Origin: Ectocarpus siliculosus
Lineage: Eukaryota > Sar > Phaeophyceae > Ectocarpales > Ectocarpaceae
Direction of reading: 5' to 3'
Assembly (NCBI GenBank): GCA_000310025.1
Contig: FN649741.1
Span: 301,774-365,773, forward strand
DNA length: 64,000 bases
Shown here: positions 43,701 through 56,670 of the stretch, in pieces
Numbering within the stretch: position 1 is the first letter of the stretch
Layout of the letters: every line of letters begins with the position of its first letter
Position numbers and translations under genes: made by a program
The notes under the pieces: generated by a model
Told to the model about the DNA's origin: nothing
What the model saw: the letters and a program-made list of their open reading frames with translations, nothing else
Databases searched by the model: none

Positions 43701-45183
43701 CTCGACTGGCTCTACAGCGGGTCGATCGTCCTTTCGCCTCACAGCAGCAGCCGCAGCAGTGTGAAGTTTGTTGTTGCTGCTCCTGTCGTTCTGTGAACAT
43801 CTACGTCATCACCGCCCCTTCTTGTCTTTCTCCCCGCTGAAATTTCCCCGCGATTTATTTCTTATACATCTGTGCCACTGCACGATTCAGTCCCGCTCCG
43901 CAACCCCCAGATTTCCTTCTCTCAATCTTACAATCTTTTACCTTGCGTGGAAAAAAAAATCCAGCATGTATTGGAATCGCCTTGTGCATGAGGAAGTGAC
44001 ACAAGACCTCCGTCGTATTTACTATTTACTGGAGTTTGGTTTTTCTCTATTGAATGACCCCCGCTTAGCTTGCAGTGGTACAATACCCCCCTTGGGCCAC
44101 TACTACTGTAACAGTCTCACAAATGACAATCGTGCGTGTTTGGACTTGCTTGTGTTTGTCCTGAGAGGGTGCTTTCTTCGCAACTTACAGCAGCATACAT
44201 CACGAAACAATTACTTTCGAAGCGTTGGTTCTACGCTCCCTGTGAAGAGGCGGTAGGGTTGTTGCTGCTGCTGAATATTTCAGTCTGACGGGTCTGCTAG
44301 AAGTAATCCCCGCAGAAATATCAGAATGTGGGATGCTTCTGCAGATAACTATCAGTATTTACTGTTCGATTGTTGTCCATCCATGACACCCGTGCGGTGC
44401 ATGTCTACCCTGACACACACGAAGCGAGCGATACTCCCTGCTCGTCTTTCTCATTCATGAAGTTTTGTTTGCGTCTTGTCCGGCATGGGCAGGCATGTTA
44501 TCCTCCCCAAGGATCTGGCGAAGGGTTTGCCCAAGTCTCGGGTGCTGACCGAGCAGGAGTGGAGAGGTCTTGGGGTGCAGCAGAGCCGCGGTTGGATGCA
44601 CTACGCAATCCACAGGTGTAACATGAGGCGTACAAATAGGGGATGCATTGTCGGTGCAGTCCTTTTTTGCATCATACTTCCAAGTAGTTCAGATTTCAGA
44701 TTGTGACTGGCTCCTCGCTGTCGCAAAAATATCTCTTCAAGTCCAGCAGCGGATGGCGTCCTCATTGGGTAGTGCAGTGCGACAAGGGATTCTGTTCTTT
44801 TTTGCCGTCTCTGGGTGTGATATGGCTCAGCTGAGTTCTTCGTTTGTTGCAGCTGTTGCAAGCCATTCACCTTCGTCTGGCGCCTGCCTACCGTCTGCTG
44901 CTGGTGGTTTCGCCGCTATTTTCAGCTGCGGACCCCACGCTCTCCTAGTCGACCAACCGCCCGCAAACACTTCATGTAACGTTCTTGCTTCTGCCGTTAC
45001 TACTTTCTGTCCGATTTTTCAAGGCCGGAACCTCACATCCTGCTGTTCAAGCGGCCTCTCGGGACCGATCCCGTGTCTGGAAAAGTCGACCCCGTCCTGG
45101 AGCAAGAGGCCAAGAAAGCCTACCAACAGGAACTGGCTGACAAGATGGACCCCGGCACAAACGTAGCCCCCATGGCCATGTAA
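40721..45183 (+). CDS. CKS1: Cyclin-dependent kinase regulatory subunit (CKS1/Suc1 family), three exons
   Basis: Exons 40721-40776, 44493-44615 and 45024-45183 join in phase (AG|G at both junctions) to about 112 residues. [19 protein letters not shown], then [36 protein letters not shown] and [12 protein letters not shown] are the conserved CKS core, including the anion-binding Arg and Trp residues and the HxPEPH segment. CKS binds CDK and phosphothreonine on CDK substrates and controls cell-cycle transitions. The core is about as long as the 79-residue human protein, and a C-terminal extension of about 40 charged residues ([20 protein letters not shown]) follows. Intron 1 is 3.7 kb, long for such a small gene, and holds repeats and a G-quadruplex motif. 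Identification is secure. Confidence 0.96.
43046..43108 (+). repeat. Copy A of a 63-bp dispersed repeat (in CKS1 intron 1)
   Basis: CTTCACATTAAACTCGTG-C/T-CAGTTGCTAATCC... to GTGGTCA, with about 4-5 differences from the reverse complement of 57971-58032. Both copies are preceded by GTT-rich sequence. It is probably a conserved piece of an interspersed element. Confidence 0.85.
43568..43602 (+). other. G-quadruplex motif in CKS1 intron 1
   Basis: Eight consecutive GGG runs separated by single bases (GGGTGGGAGGGTGGGAGGG and onward), ideal for a parallel G4 on the sense strand and therefore in the pre-mRNA. Confidence 0.9.
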
Positions 45184-48100
45184 ACCCTACACTACACACC
45201 GAGGCGTTACAATATACTGTTTACTGCTGTAACGCCGAGAATATTGCGCCACGAAGTTTGCCCTCGTGCTAGATTGGCCATGGGGTCGTGACGAGCGCAG
45301 ATGGACGGGCGGTGTCGAGATAGGCCGAAGCTATGGGAACCTGCGGGATAGCATGGTATGCTTGGAAGCGGTCGTGGGATGGTACCGTTATCTTGATTGT
45401 TATGTGGATCGATTCGATTTTGATTTGATTTGATGCCATTTGATCCTAGCTATTTTTGCTCCGGCAGTACAATAGCAGCACCGGGGAAGGGAAGCGAGGA
45501 GGGCAAGAGTTGCTGTCTCTGCAACTCTTTGTGTAGTGTAGTGTACCGTGAGAGCTTGTTTCGGTTCGCTTGCCGTTGTTTTGTGATGCTTGTGATTTTG
45601 CAAGCCCTGGAGATTTGTTTCGCTTGTCGATGGAGCAGGCGCGGTGCAGCGTGTCTAGAAAATACTGGGTACGACGTGGGGCACTCTCAAGGTTAAGGTT
45701 TGTACGGATACCAGCAAGCCTTTATTTGAACCTCCCGCTGGCCGCGCTTGCCGTATTTATTACGGAGTTGAAAGGGTTGGAGCCGAACGTTTTCTTCTTT
45801 TGTGTACTTTGTACGATTTGTGTGTTGCCCTCTCGCCTCCGTACCAGAGAGTGCTTCGGATCCACTTTGTACATTGACGGGAATGATCCATGACCCGACA
45901 CTTGGGGCCTTGGCCGACAGTCCATGCTGCATGCAGCACTGCAGTGGGGAGTTTTAGTTTTTTCAACCTTTTTCCCGAGAATTTGGGGTCGCCGTAGTAT
46001 ACAATACAAGGTTGGCCACGGAGGTGCGGAGATGTCACACAGGTCTATCACAGGAAAAGGGAGGGGTCGGTATGACGCAGCCAGGTGTCACTAGTTTTGC
46101 CTGTGTGCATGTCACGCGTTAGTATCGTGTCGCTGCGACGTGCACGAAACCATGGTCGAGGACTGCTCCTTCTGCCCTTGTCCCTCAGCTACTGCTGTAT
46201 CCTCTGGATCGATATCGATATGCAGTAAGGGGCGGCTGTTGCGTGCGGTCGAGGTGTCTTGAGCCCCCTCGCAAAGGCGGGCAGCAGTTGTTACTCAACG
46301 GGTTATTCTTGACCGTGCTGGCATCTCTACAAGTACACCGTTGTCTTCGTTTTTTGAGTGTACCAATACACTCATAATAGTCATGGGGTGGTCGTCAGCC
46401 TCCTAGTAAGTAGTCGCGTGTCTTGGTTGTTTGGAAAACGATTTTTTTTCTGCGGCAAGTACTGCAGGCTTTCGTTCGGAGTGGTCCTGGCACCCTGGCC
46501 TTTGGTTGGTTGGTTCGGTTTGGCGTTGGAGAAAATAAAGGCGGCCGCCCCACCCGGAGGAACACGTGGGAAGCACGCACGACAAGAGAAAATAAGCAGC
46601 ATGCGGGCGCTTCTTTGAAAGTAGAAAGAGGAGGAAGGCTAGAAATTTCTTGGTACGCTCTCCAATCTTGACTGACTGTAGATTATTGGCTGGCCTGCTG
46701 TTTGTCGAGAGTTGTTCTTGTGGAGATTTTCGCATAGACTGCGCTCGATGCCTTTGTTGACCATGTATGGGGGAGGATTTGTACATGCTGAAATCTATTT
46801 CTACTTCACTCAACATTTGGCAGACTACTATAGTGTCTGGCTGGGTTCAAGGAGAAGGGGGGGGGTGAGTGCCGTCCTCCCAAGGCCTTCTACTGGTCGC
46901 GACCGTCGTGCCATGCGTTTGATTTCGAGATAATACAAATTGACATTCGATTTCGAGACGGTGGTGATGCTGACACTCAGCTACAAGATAGAAACATTTG
47001 CAATATGGCGTTTTTCCGTTGTTGGACTTGGTTTAAAACATAAGGAGTAGTCAGGTCTGTCCTTGGAAATGATCCTCCATTGCACGGAACGCCTTCTAGC
47101 CCTGCGTGGGCGAGTCAAGGCTCAGTTTTGCCATCACCGTCACCGTTTTAGGTTGACGTGTTTGTTTCAAGGTTGTCGAAGCGGATCTCGATCCGTTCCA
47201 TCCTCTAGCTCCAAGGGATGATGATCCAGTCATCCAATGATTGCACGATTTTTCTCTCGTTCATTGAAAGTGAACTTCTAACATCACTCCATCAGAGGGC
47301 GATAGACCCATACCCAGATTTGGTACCGTCCGCAGACCCCCCGCCTCTACAACAAAAATGAATAGATTTCTACCTCATCACTATGCTATATTCATACCCT
47401 ACACGCCCCTGTTGTATCGTCGTCAACGTCGGTGCCCGCCAAAACTACGAGACCACGTAGATATTCACGCAAAACTGGTATCCTCTGATTGATGGAACAA
47501 AATTATCTGCGCATCAAATAAAAGTCTTGCACAATCTAGTTCGGCCACCGACTGACTGCCGTCGTTCAAGACTCGACGCAACTAGCAAGTGTGGTCACCG
47601 TCAACTTCAAACACCACGTACAGCAGACACACAATACACCAACAGGAGGCAAGCCGACCGAAAAAAAAACAGCGACACAGAGAAAGCAAACACAAACTTC
47701 ATCGGTTTCATTCTTTGGAAGACTTCAAATGTAAAGGTTAATAAGGATGGCTCAACAATAATCAAACGAATCACCTCCCACACACCCAAACTCGCCTCTT
47801 TTCCGCGTGTGATTGCTGACAAAAGAAAAAATCTGTCTTTTGGTTTTAACTAACCATTAAATTACGAAAGGGGACGTTGGTAACCTCGGCATGTCGAAGA
47901 CAGTTGTTCTTCATACTCCGAGTAGTACGCAGATGGCTTACCACGGCCCCGTGGTATGTTTTCTTGAGGGGACGGGGGGGCAGAACACGCTGTGCCCCGT
48001 CAAAAACTTGGCGTGGCTTAAGAGTACCCGACTGCAACCGACCCGCACTGACTTCCTGATGGCTGCTAAACAAACAATCTTGCCTACCTATCTGAAGGTT

Positions 48101-49348
48101 TACATCAATCTGGCAACACAAAACACTCCATCCAGCTTGGCTCGGGACCTGCTGGGTGCGTGGATGGACGACCGCAGCAGGCGACGACCCCCCATTCCTA
48201 CCTTCAGCAAAAGTAAAATAGGTGTGCAGACTAGACTTGGTGTGAATCAAGACAAGACAAGACGAGACACGCTGCTTTCGCCCGAACTCGCCGAAACGCC
48301 TTTGCTTAAAAGTGCCAAATGAAGGCGTAGCCCCACAGAGCTCTTTTTTTTTTTCGTGTACTACTGTAGCAAGAGCAAGACAGACCACAAACCACAGCCT
48401 GCGTGGTGGACCTCTCCAGACTAAATCATTCCTTGCCTTGACCGAGCATACTTGTCCGGCACTAATACTAAATCATATCGCGTGGAATACCTTTGCACCA
48501 TAGGTCAGCGTGCAGCCTATGGATGAAAAGCCTTGCACACGTTGTAATAGCATTGACCAAGGCGTGCATGGGCGTGCATGGGACCACTTTGTACCGTTTG
48601 TACCAAGCACAGCCGGCAACACCAGCCCTGCGGAAAGAACGCGCTTGTGTAGCCACACGCGCGGCCAGAAAGCTTTAAAAGCATTCGGTGCACCAAAGTT
48701 TTATAAACACACCATTTCACCCGAGGGCATGACAGACAAACACGCCTCCACACCTGTCGTATATACTACAAGAAAAAAAAAAAAATCTTGTTGCTTCCTT
48801 TCCTTCTTTCGCCGACCAAACCGGTACACCCGACAGCAATACACCACTCGCTTCGACAACACAACATGAAAATTTGGTCAGAGAAACCACTCCACCAAGC
48901 AAGCGAAAGCTAGGCTAAGCGGTCGGGACAGGGACTGCCTATCAGCCACCCTTGAGGTCGGCGTGCGCTGACGAGTCATTCAGCAACGCACGCCGCCACG
49001 CATACTGCTGCTACTGTTGTTGCTTGCGCTCTCACTAGAAATTCGCTGCACAGCAGTCAGTCTTTATCAGAAAACATGAGAGCTACGTATGGCTGCAGCC
49101 AGTCTGATCTACTTGGGCTGGTGCAGAAGCAGTGTGCACACAACTTGGGCCGGAATCGGTCAGGAGGACAGAATTGCGATCTGCATCTTCGTCTCTCCCT
49201 CTCTCTCTTCCAACTCTCCCTCGTCTACACGCCTGCGCTACATAAACCCCACAGTGATGCTTCCCGACCCCCCTCCAAAGCGAACCGCAGAATTAGCTGG
49301 CTCTTCTCCTTCTATCTAGTTTCATCTCGTGCTCTCGCCGCACTTCTA
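45184..49348. other. Convergent intergenic region, no gene supported
   Basis: About 4.2 kb between the 3' ends of CKS1 (plus) and the caprin-like gene (minus). ORFs are short and have no coding character. An A-rich run (48768-48785) and T-rich runs (46440, 48343) occur. Confidence 0.5.
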
Positions 49349-50075
49349 CTACGACCGTTGCGCACCCTGCTGCTGCTGTTGCTGCTGCTGCTGGGACGCA
49401 CCCCGACCTCCGTTTCCACCGCCCCCGCCCCCGTTCTTACGCCGGCTGGCGGCAGAGGTGCTACCCCTTCCCCCCCCTTTTCTCCCCGCCCCCTGCCCCG
49501 GCTGGCCACCGCCGCCACCGTTACCGCCACCGTTGTTGGACCGCCCGGCACCACCGTTCAAGGCGCTGCCGCGTCCTTTGGGCGGCTGCTGGTGCCTCTG
49601 GTGAGCCTTCCCGGCTTGCTGCTGCTGCTGCTGCTGCTGCTGCTGACTGGTGCTGTTGTCGCGCAAGCCAACGCTTGCCTCGTGGAAGGGAGCCGCCACG
49701 CTGTCACCGCCACCACCGCGTTCCCCGTGCTGCCCGTTAGCGACAGGCTGGTGCTGCTGGTACTGGTGCTGGTGCTGCTGGTGCTGCTGGTGCTGGTGCT
49801 GCTGCCCATTCGAGACGGCGGGGTACTTGTGCTGGTGAGATGATTGGCGATTCCTCCCACCACCATTCGACCGCTGCTGCTGCTGCTGCTGCTGCTGTCG
49901 CTGTCTTTGCGGTGTGGGGGAAGGTATCTCGTCCGCCCAGGCTCCGGACACCGGGGTCTCGACCACAATAGCCGGGGCTTTCTTCTTTGCTTTCGCGGGG
50001 GTTGTTGCTGTTGCTGTTGTCGTTGACGACGGCTGCTGAGGCTTGGCGCTCGATTTACCTTTCGGCGGGGGCTGC

Positions 50076-50120
<45 letters not shown>

Positions 50121-52993
50121 CGTTGGCGCCGCTGTTGCTGACCCCTCCCCCCCTTCTTGGCAAGCTCTTGGGCCTGTTGCTGCTGTGCCGGCGGGGGCGT
50201 CGCTACCACACCACCGCGACTTCCACCGCCGCCGACGTTACCACCTTCCTTGACCCCTGTCGGTGGCACCGCGTGTGCTTGCCTCTCATCGTGCCTAGCC
50301 TCCCCCTTCCGTCCTCCCCGTGAACGCGAGCCCGATGCGCGATTCCGTCCGTTCCCCCCCTTCCCGCTGGTACCAGCCTTCGTGCCCCCTGACACTGATC
50401 CGACGCGCCCGGTGGATACCTCTCCGTTGTCGATGGCGGCATCGCTCGTTCCCGCCGTGGGGGAAGGGCAAACCGGAACAGAGGCCTGAAGCGACACAGA
50501 TAACACATCCAAACGCAACAACAACGGCGGTTGACGAGAATTGATTCTCTTGAGCAAGTTGGCCATTGACGGCGCACTGTTTCCAATACAGGGGTAGCTG
50601 GAGGGTACTATCATGTGTTCTCAGAAGACAAGTCTGCAACATGTGGGGCGGGGGGTGGGGGGGTACCCCGGAGATGTTTTTTCATGCACCACCGGCAGAG
50701 AACACTGTTGTACCTCTACCTCTTATTGGCGGAAACCTGTCTGCAACGGCCCATTCCAAACCTCCGTTGACACTCATGTCCAGCGAACAGCTTCAATCGC
50801 ACAGAAGACTGCCGTGTCGTACACAAAGGTGCCAGACCAAACACGTAGTGACAACAACCCTGAAGGAGGTGATGGGCGGAACGTTGACTACAGCACGGCA
50901 GCCAAGGACACGTTGCCGCGTGCTGCGTTTCTCACACCTTTAAAACGATTGAAACCATTGAAACCGTCACTCTTCTTTACCGGCTACGGTAGTACCACGG
51001 TACGTCACCTGCTGTGCCAACGGCTCTGCTGTCACGGGCGACGCCGACAACACCTGACCCTGAGCCAAGCCCTCTACTTTCGCTCGCTGTTGCAGCTGCT
51101 GCTGCTGCAGCAGCGGCTGCCGTTGCCGCTGCGGCACGCCCTGGCCTCTCTCCGGCGCCCCCGTCAACCCCTCCGGCCGCGCCGCGGGAACTCCCCGCTT
51201 CGCCTTGCCAAGGACACCTCCGCCCCCTCCCGAGACCGCTCCGGCGCCAACTGCTTCCGGGGCCCGGCCAACACCCGTCAAACCAGGCGGCGGCGCGACC
51301 CCAACCGTCGTCGCTACCGCCGCCGTCGCCGCGTCCCCCTCCGCATCGCCCGGCCCTTGCCAAGGGCTCGTCATCCCTCGCTCTAGGTCGACAGCAGAAG
51401 CGGGCCCAACCGCTTGCCCGTCGGCCGGGGGGGCGCTAGGGGTCGGGGAGGGAGAGGGGGAGGGGACAAGGGGCCCCGCGGAATTCACCCACTGCTGCCC
51501 GGGGGGCGCGGTGGCAGTCGACGGAGCAGTGTGTACAGGCGCCGTCGTCGGTCCCCCCCCGGTCGCCGCCGTGTCCTTTGACGCGTGGGGCGCGTTGCGG
51601 ACGTAGTCGGCCGGCGTTAGACTGAAGCCGCCCGGGAGCTCCTCTTGAGCCGCACCGGCGGCGGCGNNNNNNNNNNNNNNNNNNNNNNNNNNNNNNNNNN
51701 NNNNNNNNNNNNNNNNNNNNNNNNNNNNNNNNNNNNNNNNNNNNNNNNNNNNNNNNNNNNNNNNNNATATATTACGAATAAATCTAAAAAGGAAGATAGA
51801 ATATACACCGCGCGTGGTTTTGCGTTCAATATTATATTAATCCCCCATATTACGACGACTCATCAAATACCTGGGCCAATGTCGGATTTATTCTTTCATA
51901 GGTAGACAGAAATCGCCCGAGAAAATCTCATTAATACACGTCGTGCCTAGAGGGGCGGCGCCGCCGCCGCCGCCGCTGTTGTTGTTGTGACGTATTGCGC
52001 CATTGACCATGCCGGGATGATGGGAACTCGGGACACCGGCTGCTGCCGGGTACGGAGGCATCACAGGGGGGGCTTCAGACCACGGCGCCCCTCCCACTCC
52101 TCCTCCTCCTCCTCCTCCGACGATGTGAGACCGAGGGGCGTGCGATGGGGATGGGTGCATCAGGGGCCGGTACGAGTGTTGCTGCTGTTGGTGGTGGTGG
52201 TGGTGGTGGTGGGGTGGGTGCTGGTGACGGTGGTGCTGGTGGTGCTGGTGGTGCTGCTGCTGCTGTTGCTGCGTTGGCGGGGCCCCTTGCGGCCGTTGCT
52301 GCAGGGGCGGCTGCTGCTGCTGCGCGTATCCCCCCCAGCCGCCGCCATTGTTGCCGTACGTCAGGTTTGGCGATCCCCGGGACGGCCCGGGGAGGTTTGG
52401 GCCCGGAGGGCTCGGCGACGGCACCGGTGCTGCCGCCGACAGGCCCAACCCGTGACCCATCCCCATCTGCACCGGCGTCAAAGGCGGCGTGGGCTGCTGT
52501 GGGAACGGAGACCGTAGCAATTGCTGTTGTTGGAGGTGGCGCAGGGGTGGAGAGCCCAGCTCCGAGTGTCGATGGCGAGGCTGCTGAGAGGTTGCGTGGT
52601 TTCCGGTGGAGGAGGGTGGGGGGATACCCCCCGCCGACGGCGCGGGGCCCCTCGACGAAGACTGGGGCCTCGGGCGCCTCTCCCGCTTGGGGAACGCGGC
52701 CTGATCCACCTGGTGTTGTTGCTGCTGCGGACTCGCCTGCTGGAGGTGGGAAGGCTGGTTCGACGCAACAGGTGGCAAGATACCTTCCTCCATCTGCGAA
52801 GCCTGCCGTCCTAGCTGCCCCGTGGTGGGCGACCCCAAGCCCAAATCCTCAGCGGGTGCTTGCGAGCCGCCGCCGCGGTGTCCGAGCGAGGGCGAGGAGC
52901 GTGCGGGGGGGGGCGTCACGTCTATGCCCACGGCGGGGGGAGCGGCCGGCGGCCCAAGCGGTCCCACTTGCCCAGACATTGGGATCCCCAGTT

Positions 52994-53026
<33 letters not shown>

Positions 53027-55846
53027 TGGTCGGGCTGCGGGCGGAAGTTGCCGGCGACTTTGGCGGCCGCTGCTGCTGCTGCTGGTATCCCGAGAGCTCC
53101 TCTCCCCCTCGAGCCGACGCCGCCGGAGGCTGGAACGAGGAAACGTTCCCGTTGCCATTCGAAGGCTGCGGGGCCGGCGGCGGTGGGGCTTCTCGAGGCG
53201 TCGTCCCCTTTGCCGCGCCGTCGGCCTCCGCCTTCGAGGAACTCCCGCCGCCGGAACTCGGCTCCCCGAAAAAGTTGAAGGCTGCGGAGTCCCCCTCAGC
53301 GGCGGCGGCGGGGCCGGCGATGATCTGGCTTCTTAAGGTCGAGACCATGTCGTCCAGCGTCGCGTAGGAAACCCCGGGCGCGACTTCTTTGGAGCCGTTG
53401 GAAGGATCCAGGTACAGCGACGCGCGCTCCACGCTTTGTCCGAGGCAGTCGTCGAAGTCAGCCTCGTCCGGCGGCATGGTCTTGCCCAGGAGCACCTGCC
53501 AGCGACCGCCGTGTACGCACGCATACATTCCAGGAGTGTGGTTTAAACGAGGTGTTCTGCGCGAAATTTACAGACCCATTGGACAGCGGCAGCGGCACCC
53601 CCGCAAACATAGTGCAGGACTCCGGGAGGGACACAAAATACTTAGTGGCGCACGTTTTATTGTGGGTACATTACAGCAGACAGCAGGAGCAGTGTCTCGG
53701 AGTCGAGATGTCAGGTGGTCACGAAACAGTCTGCTAGCGCAGCAAGACAAATGACGCACTGTTGCAAAAAATCAACCAAGCTGCTCGACTCACTCAGAAT
53801 ACGCAACGCGGACAAAAAAGGCTACGAGTGATCCATATGCAACCAACAGGAACCTGAAGGCGGCTTCCCAAAAATCAGTCGCAAGCGGACAACAATCAAC
53901 AAGACACACCACCTACCTCCATCAACCGGCGCGAACCATCCCCACCCTCCTCCCTGAACCCCAGTAATCTATGCATACGCCGCCTATAACAATCCATATA
54001 TAGACATACGCATACCTTGGAGAAGAAATCTACCGCGGTGGGGAGGCGCTCCCCCTTGGCCTCGAACCTGCTCGCCACGTGCAGCAGGCGCAGCACTTTG
54101 GACAGCCCCGTGGCCGCCTCCTTCCTCCCCTTCGCAATGCCCCTCTCCTCTGCCTCCTGCGCCGCCTTCTCCTTCTCCTGCGCCGCTAGCGTCGCCGCCA
54201 CCGCCACCGCCTCGGACACCTCTCTCGGGTCTAGCCCCGGTCGGGGCGGCGGCCCGCTAACGTCCGTCTGCACCTCTGCTTCCTCCGTGGCCAGGAGATC
54301 TGTGGACACGCCTACGGACTCAGTCGCCACCGCAACCTCAGCAGCCGGCTGTTGATCTTGAGGACCGCCGCCCTCTGGGCCGGGGGCCGGGATGGACAGG
54401 GCCGCCGGTGGCTGTTCCGGCTCGGGAGCGGCGGCGATGGACAGGCCAGTCGGCGGCGGCGGCGGCGGCGGCGGCGCGAGCAGGAGCTTAGCCTTTTCGG
54501 CCGTCTCGCGCTCCTCCACGTCTTTGGCGACAGCTTCCATGGCGGCTTTCACGCGCTCGTGCTCCGACAAAGCGAACTCTAGCAGCGGCTTGGTCTCGAG
54601 GAGCTTGAGCTGTTCTTCGTTCAGGTGCTGGGCGAGGGAGGGAGGGAGGGAGGGAGGGAGGGAGAAGGGACGAGGGCGGGTGAGGGTGATCAACGGGCGA
54701 GGGTGAAAAAAAAAAACTATCCGCCCACATCGGGGGAACGGTTCTCGACGAAAGGGAGCTATGTAGATCATGAGCACATCCATCTTGCGGTGGCGAGCTC
54801 ACATGCATTCTGGCGGCTTTGCTTCCTAGTGTAAAAAAAAGAAGGTGAAAGGGTCAGCGCGATAATGTTCAAAATTAACCGTGGTGGTCATGTGCATGAA
54901 GTGGATGACCGCCACCGAAGCGATCGACGCTTCATCGGTTCATGGGTTCTTCAGATGCGACTACTTGTAGTGTCAGTAGCGGGAACCGCCCGGTAGCGGC
55001 CAGATACCATGAACCAACCCTAACTGATGCAGATTAACGACTACTGCTGGTCACAAGTTGTAGTTAATAATTAATAGCACTGATGCCACACAAGGGGTCA
55101 CAATTCATCTTTGAAGAGTGACAACAAGTCCGAATTTCGTGTGGTCTTGCTCCTGTACCTAATACCTGTTCAATCGACCATCTCCCAACCATCGCCCGTG
55201 GCGGAGTCTACGATATCAATTGGAAACCCTCCTGGCCGCTGTAGTCCGAAGGTACGCAGCGATTGGCATCCTACCGACCGCAACTGATGTCAAACAACAG
55301 AGCAAGCTCTACTGAGGGCGAACTTTTCAGGAGGATTCGGCGAGTTTACAGCACAGCTCTGGCTACACAAGTGAAGGTAAAGGGCACATACTCTCGATAC
55401 GACGGCACCGCAGGTACTGTAGCTGTCAACCAACAACAGGGAACGCCAAAGAGTTGTATCAGGCCGAGCCGGAAGCAGCGTTCAACGATTCAAATTTTGC
55501 TCTCTCTGCTGCTGTGTATCTCACCGCTGCTGGACCTCCGGCACAGAAAACCATACAATTTCTTCACCATCTCCTGCCAAACTCGACGGACCAGCGCGCT
55601 GCTCACCTTGCCGGACGCACTAAGGGCCTCGGTTTTCTTGATCTTCTCCATCTTCTTCTTCAAGCCTCGTGCCTTCTTGCTCAGTCCGGCGAGGTAAGGG
55701 TTGCTCGTCGTCGCATCATCCTCCTTGCCTCCTCTCATGCTGGTGTCGGCGAAAGCTCTCTGGGCGACCAGCTGCTGTGGTGCACCGGACGACGCCATGA
55801 TCGAGTTGGACCTGTTCGAGTCCTGAGTGTCGGGACTGGGGCTCAT
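49349..55846 (-). CDS. Caprin-like coiled-coil, Gln-rich probable RNA-binding protein
   Basis: Exons (minus): 55607-55846, 54016-54627, about 51948-53495, [AT-rich piece and gap], 51009-51666, 49349-50485; defined junctions are phase 0. The first three exons resemble the caprin HR1 region: KKARGLKKKMEKIKKTEAL, LNEEQLKLLETKPLLEFALS (compare LNxDQL in caprins), and after a variable Glu/Ala-rich spacer DFDDCLGQSVERASLYLD and VSYATLDDMVSTLRSQI. The rest, about 1,000 residues, is low complexity: polyQ, His/Gln, Pro, Gly-Gly-Asn and RGG-like basic stretches, ending GAQRS. Caprins bind mRNA, dimerise through HR1 and enter stress granules; a similar cytoplasmic role is inferred. Start ATG at 55846, with a second Met 16 codons on. 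Family assignment is moderate; that it is a real gene is clear. Confidence 0.65.
51667..51766. other. Assembly gap (100 N)
   Basis: Exactly 100 N, the usual placeholder for a gap of unknown size, within the caprin-like gene. Confidence 0.98.
51767..51945. other. AT-rich segment next to the gap, foreign to the surrounding exon
   Basis: About 180 bp of AT-rich DNA (for example ATATATTACGAATAAATC) between the N gap and a very GC-rich coding exon. It interrupts the low-complexity exon of the caprin-like gene, which would otherwise run on. No known element was recognised. Confidence 0.7.
54632..54662 (+). repeat. (GGGA)n microsatellite forming the polypyrimidine tract of caprin-like intron 1
   Basis: GGGAGGGAGGGA... 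on the plus strand. On the transcribed sense (minus) it reads (CCCT)n directly before the acceptor CTCGCCCAG at 54628. Confidence 0.9.
54908..55016 (+). repeat. Copy 1 of a 110-bp dispersed repeat with hairpin
   Basis: ACCGCCACCGAAGCGATCGA... with the inverted repeat GAAGCG-ATCGA-CGCTTC, ending near ACCATGAACCA. A near-identical direct copy is at 60203-60314. It lies in intron 1 of the caprin-like gene (opposite strand). Confidence 0.9.
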
Positions 55847-56670
55847 TTCACACCCTCGGCTCTCCCAAGTCTCCCTCTCCTCCGTGTGTCCTGAGAAGAG
55901 AGGAAGGGGTGGTTGGAAAAGGGTACATACAAAAGTCTACGTAGATCAGATTGTCGCGCGGCGGAGCTTCAGCAGCACGTGGAGTCGCTGGGATCAGCAC
56001 AAAAAATGGCGCCAGTTACTGGCGTGTCGGAAAAGGGATGGACAGAACGAGGACACCAAAGGCACGATGGGCCCACCGTCTACAACGTGTTTTTGTTATA
56101 TTTCGCCCGCGAACAGCAGTACAGCACGACCCGGGGTACGAATTTCGAATGGAGTCGAAAGACCCGCTCTCACCAGAAAAACGCGCGGAGCAGACGAGAT
56201 CCAAGCGCCCGCTTTTGAGGCTCTGGAAGTCTCGACCGGTTCTTTAAGATAGCCAGGTGTCAGCAAGGACAAGTGGCAGAGCGGTGAACACGACAAACGA
56301 CGGAAGCGAGCGGCCCTTTGGTTTCTCGCAGGTAAATCCCAGCAGCCTTCTAACTTCTTCCACGCGTATGGCGTGGTATCGGTCAATTTCAGGCTTTTGA
56401 GCAAAGGGGGGCCCGCAGATGAGACAAACAATCGGGTTTTCACGGATACGTTTGAGGCCTTCTTGTAATTTAGAACGTTTCGTGCTTTCGTTTTTTTGTG
56501 TTGGGTTTTTCGTTTCTTCGAGTCTGCGTGTGCGGTGTGCGACGCTGCGACGATGACTTGAGTGTCTCGGCAACAAACGAACAGACCCTACATAAAGAGG
56601 AGCGAGATGGGCGAGATGGGCAAGAGAGATTGTTGGAAAAAGAACAAAAAACGTACTTCTACAAGTAGGC

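Noticed and set aside
52145-53278. 377-codon plus-strand Gly/Ala-rich ORF
   Set aside because: Antisense of the Gln/Pro-rich caprin-like exon; composition results from CTG/GGT repeats read on the wrong strand.
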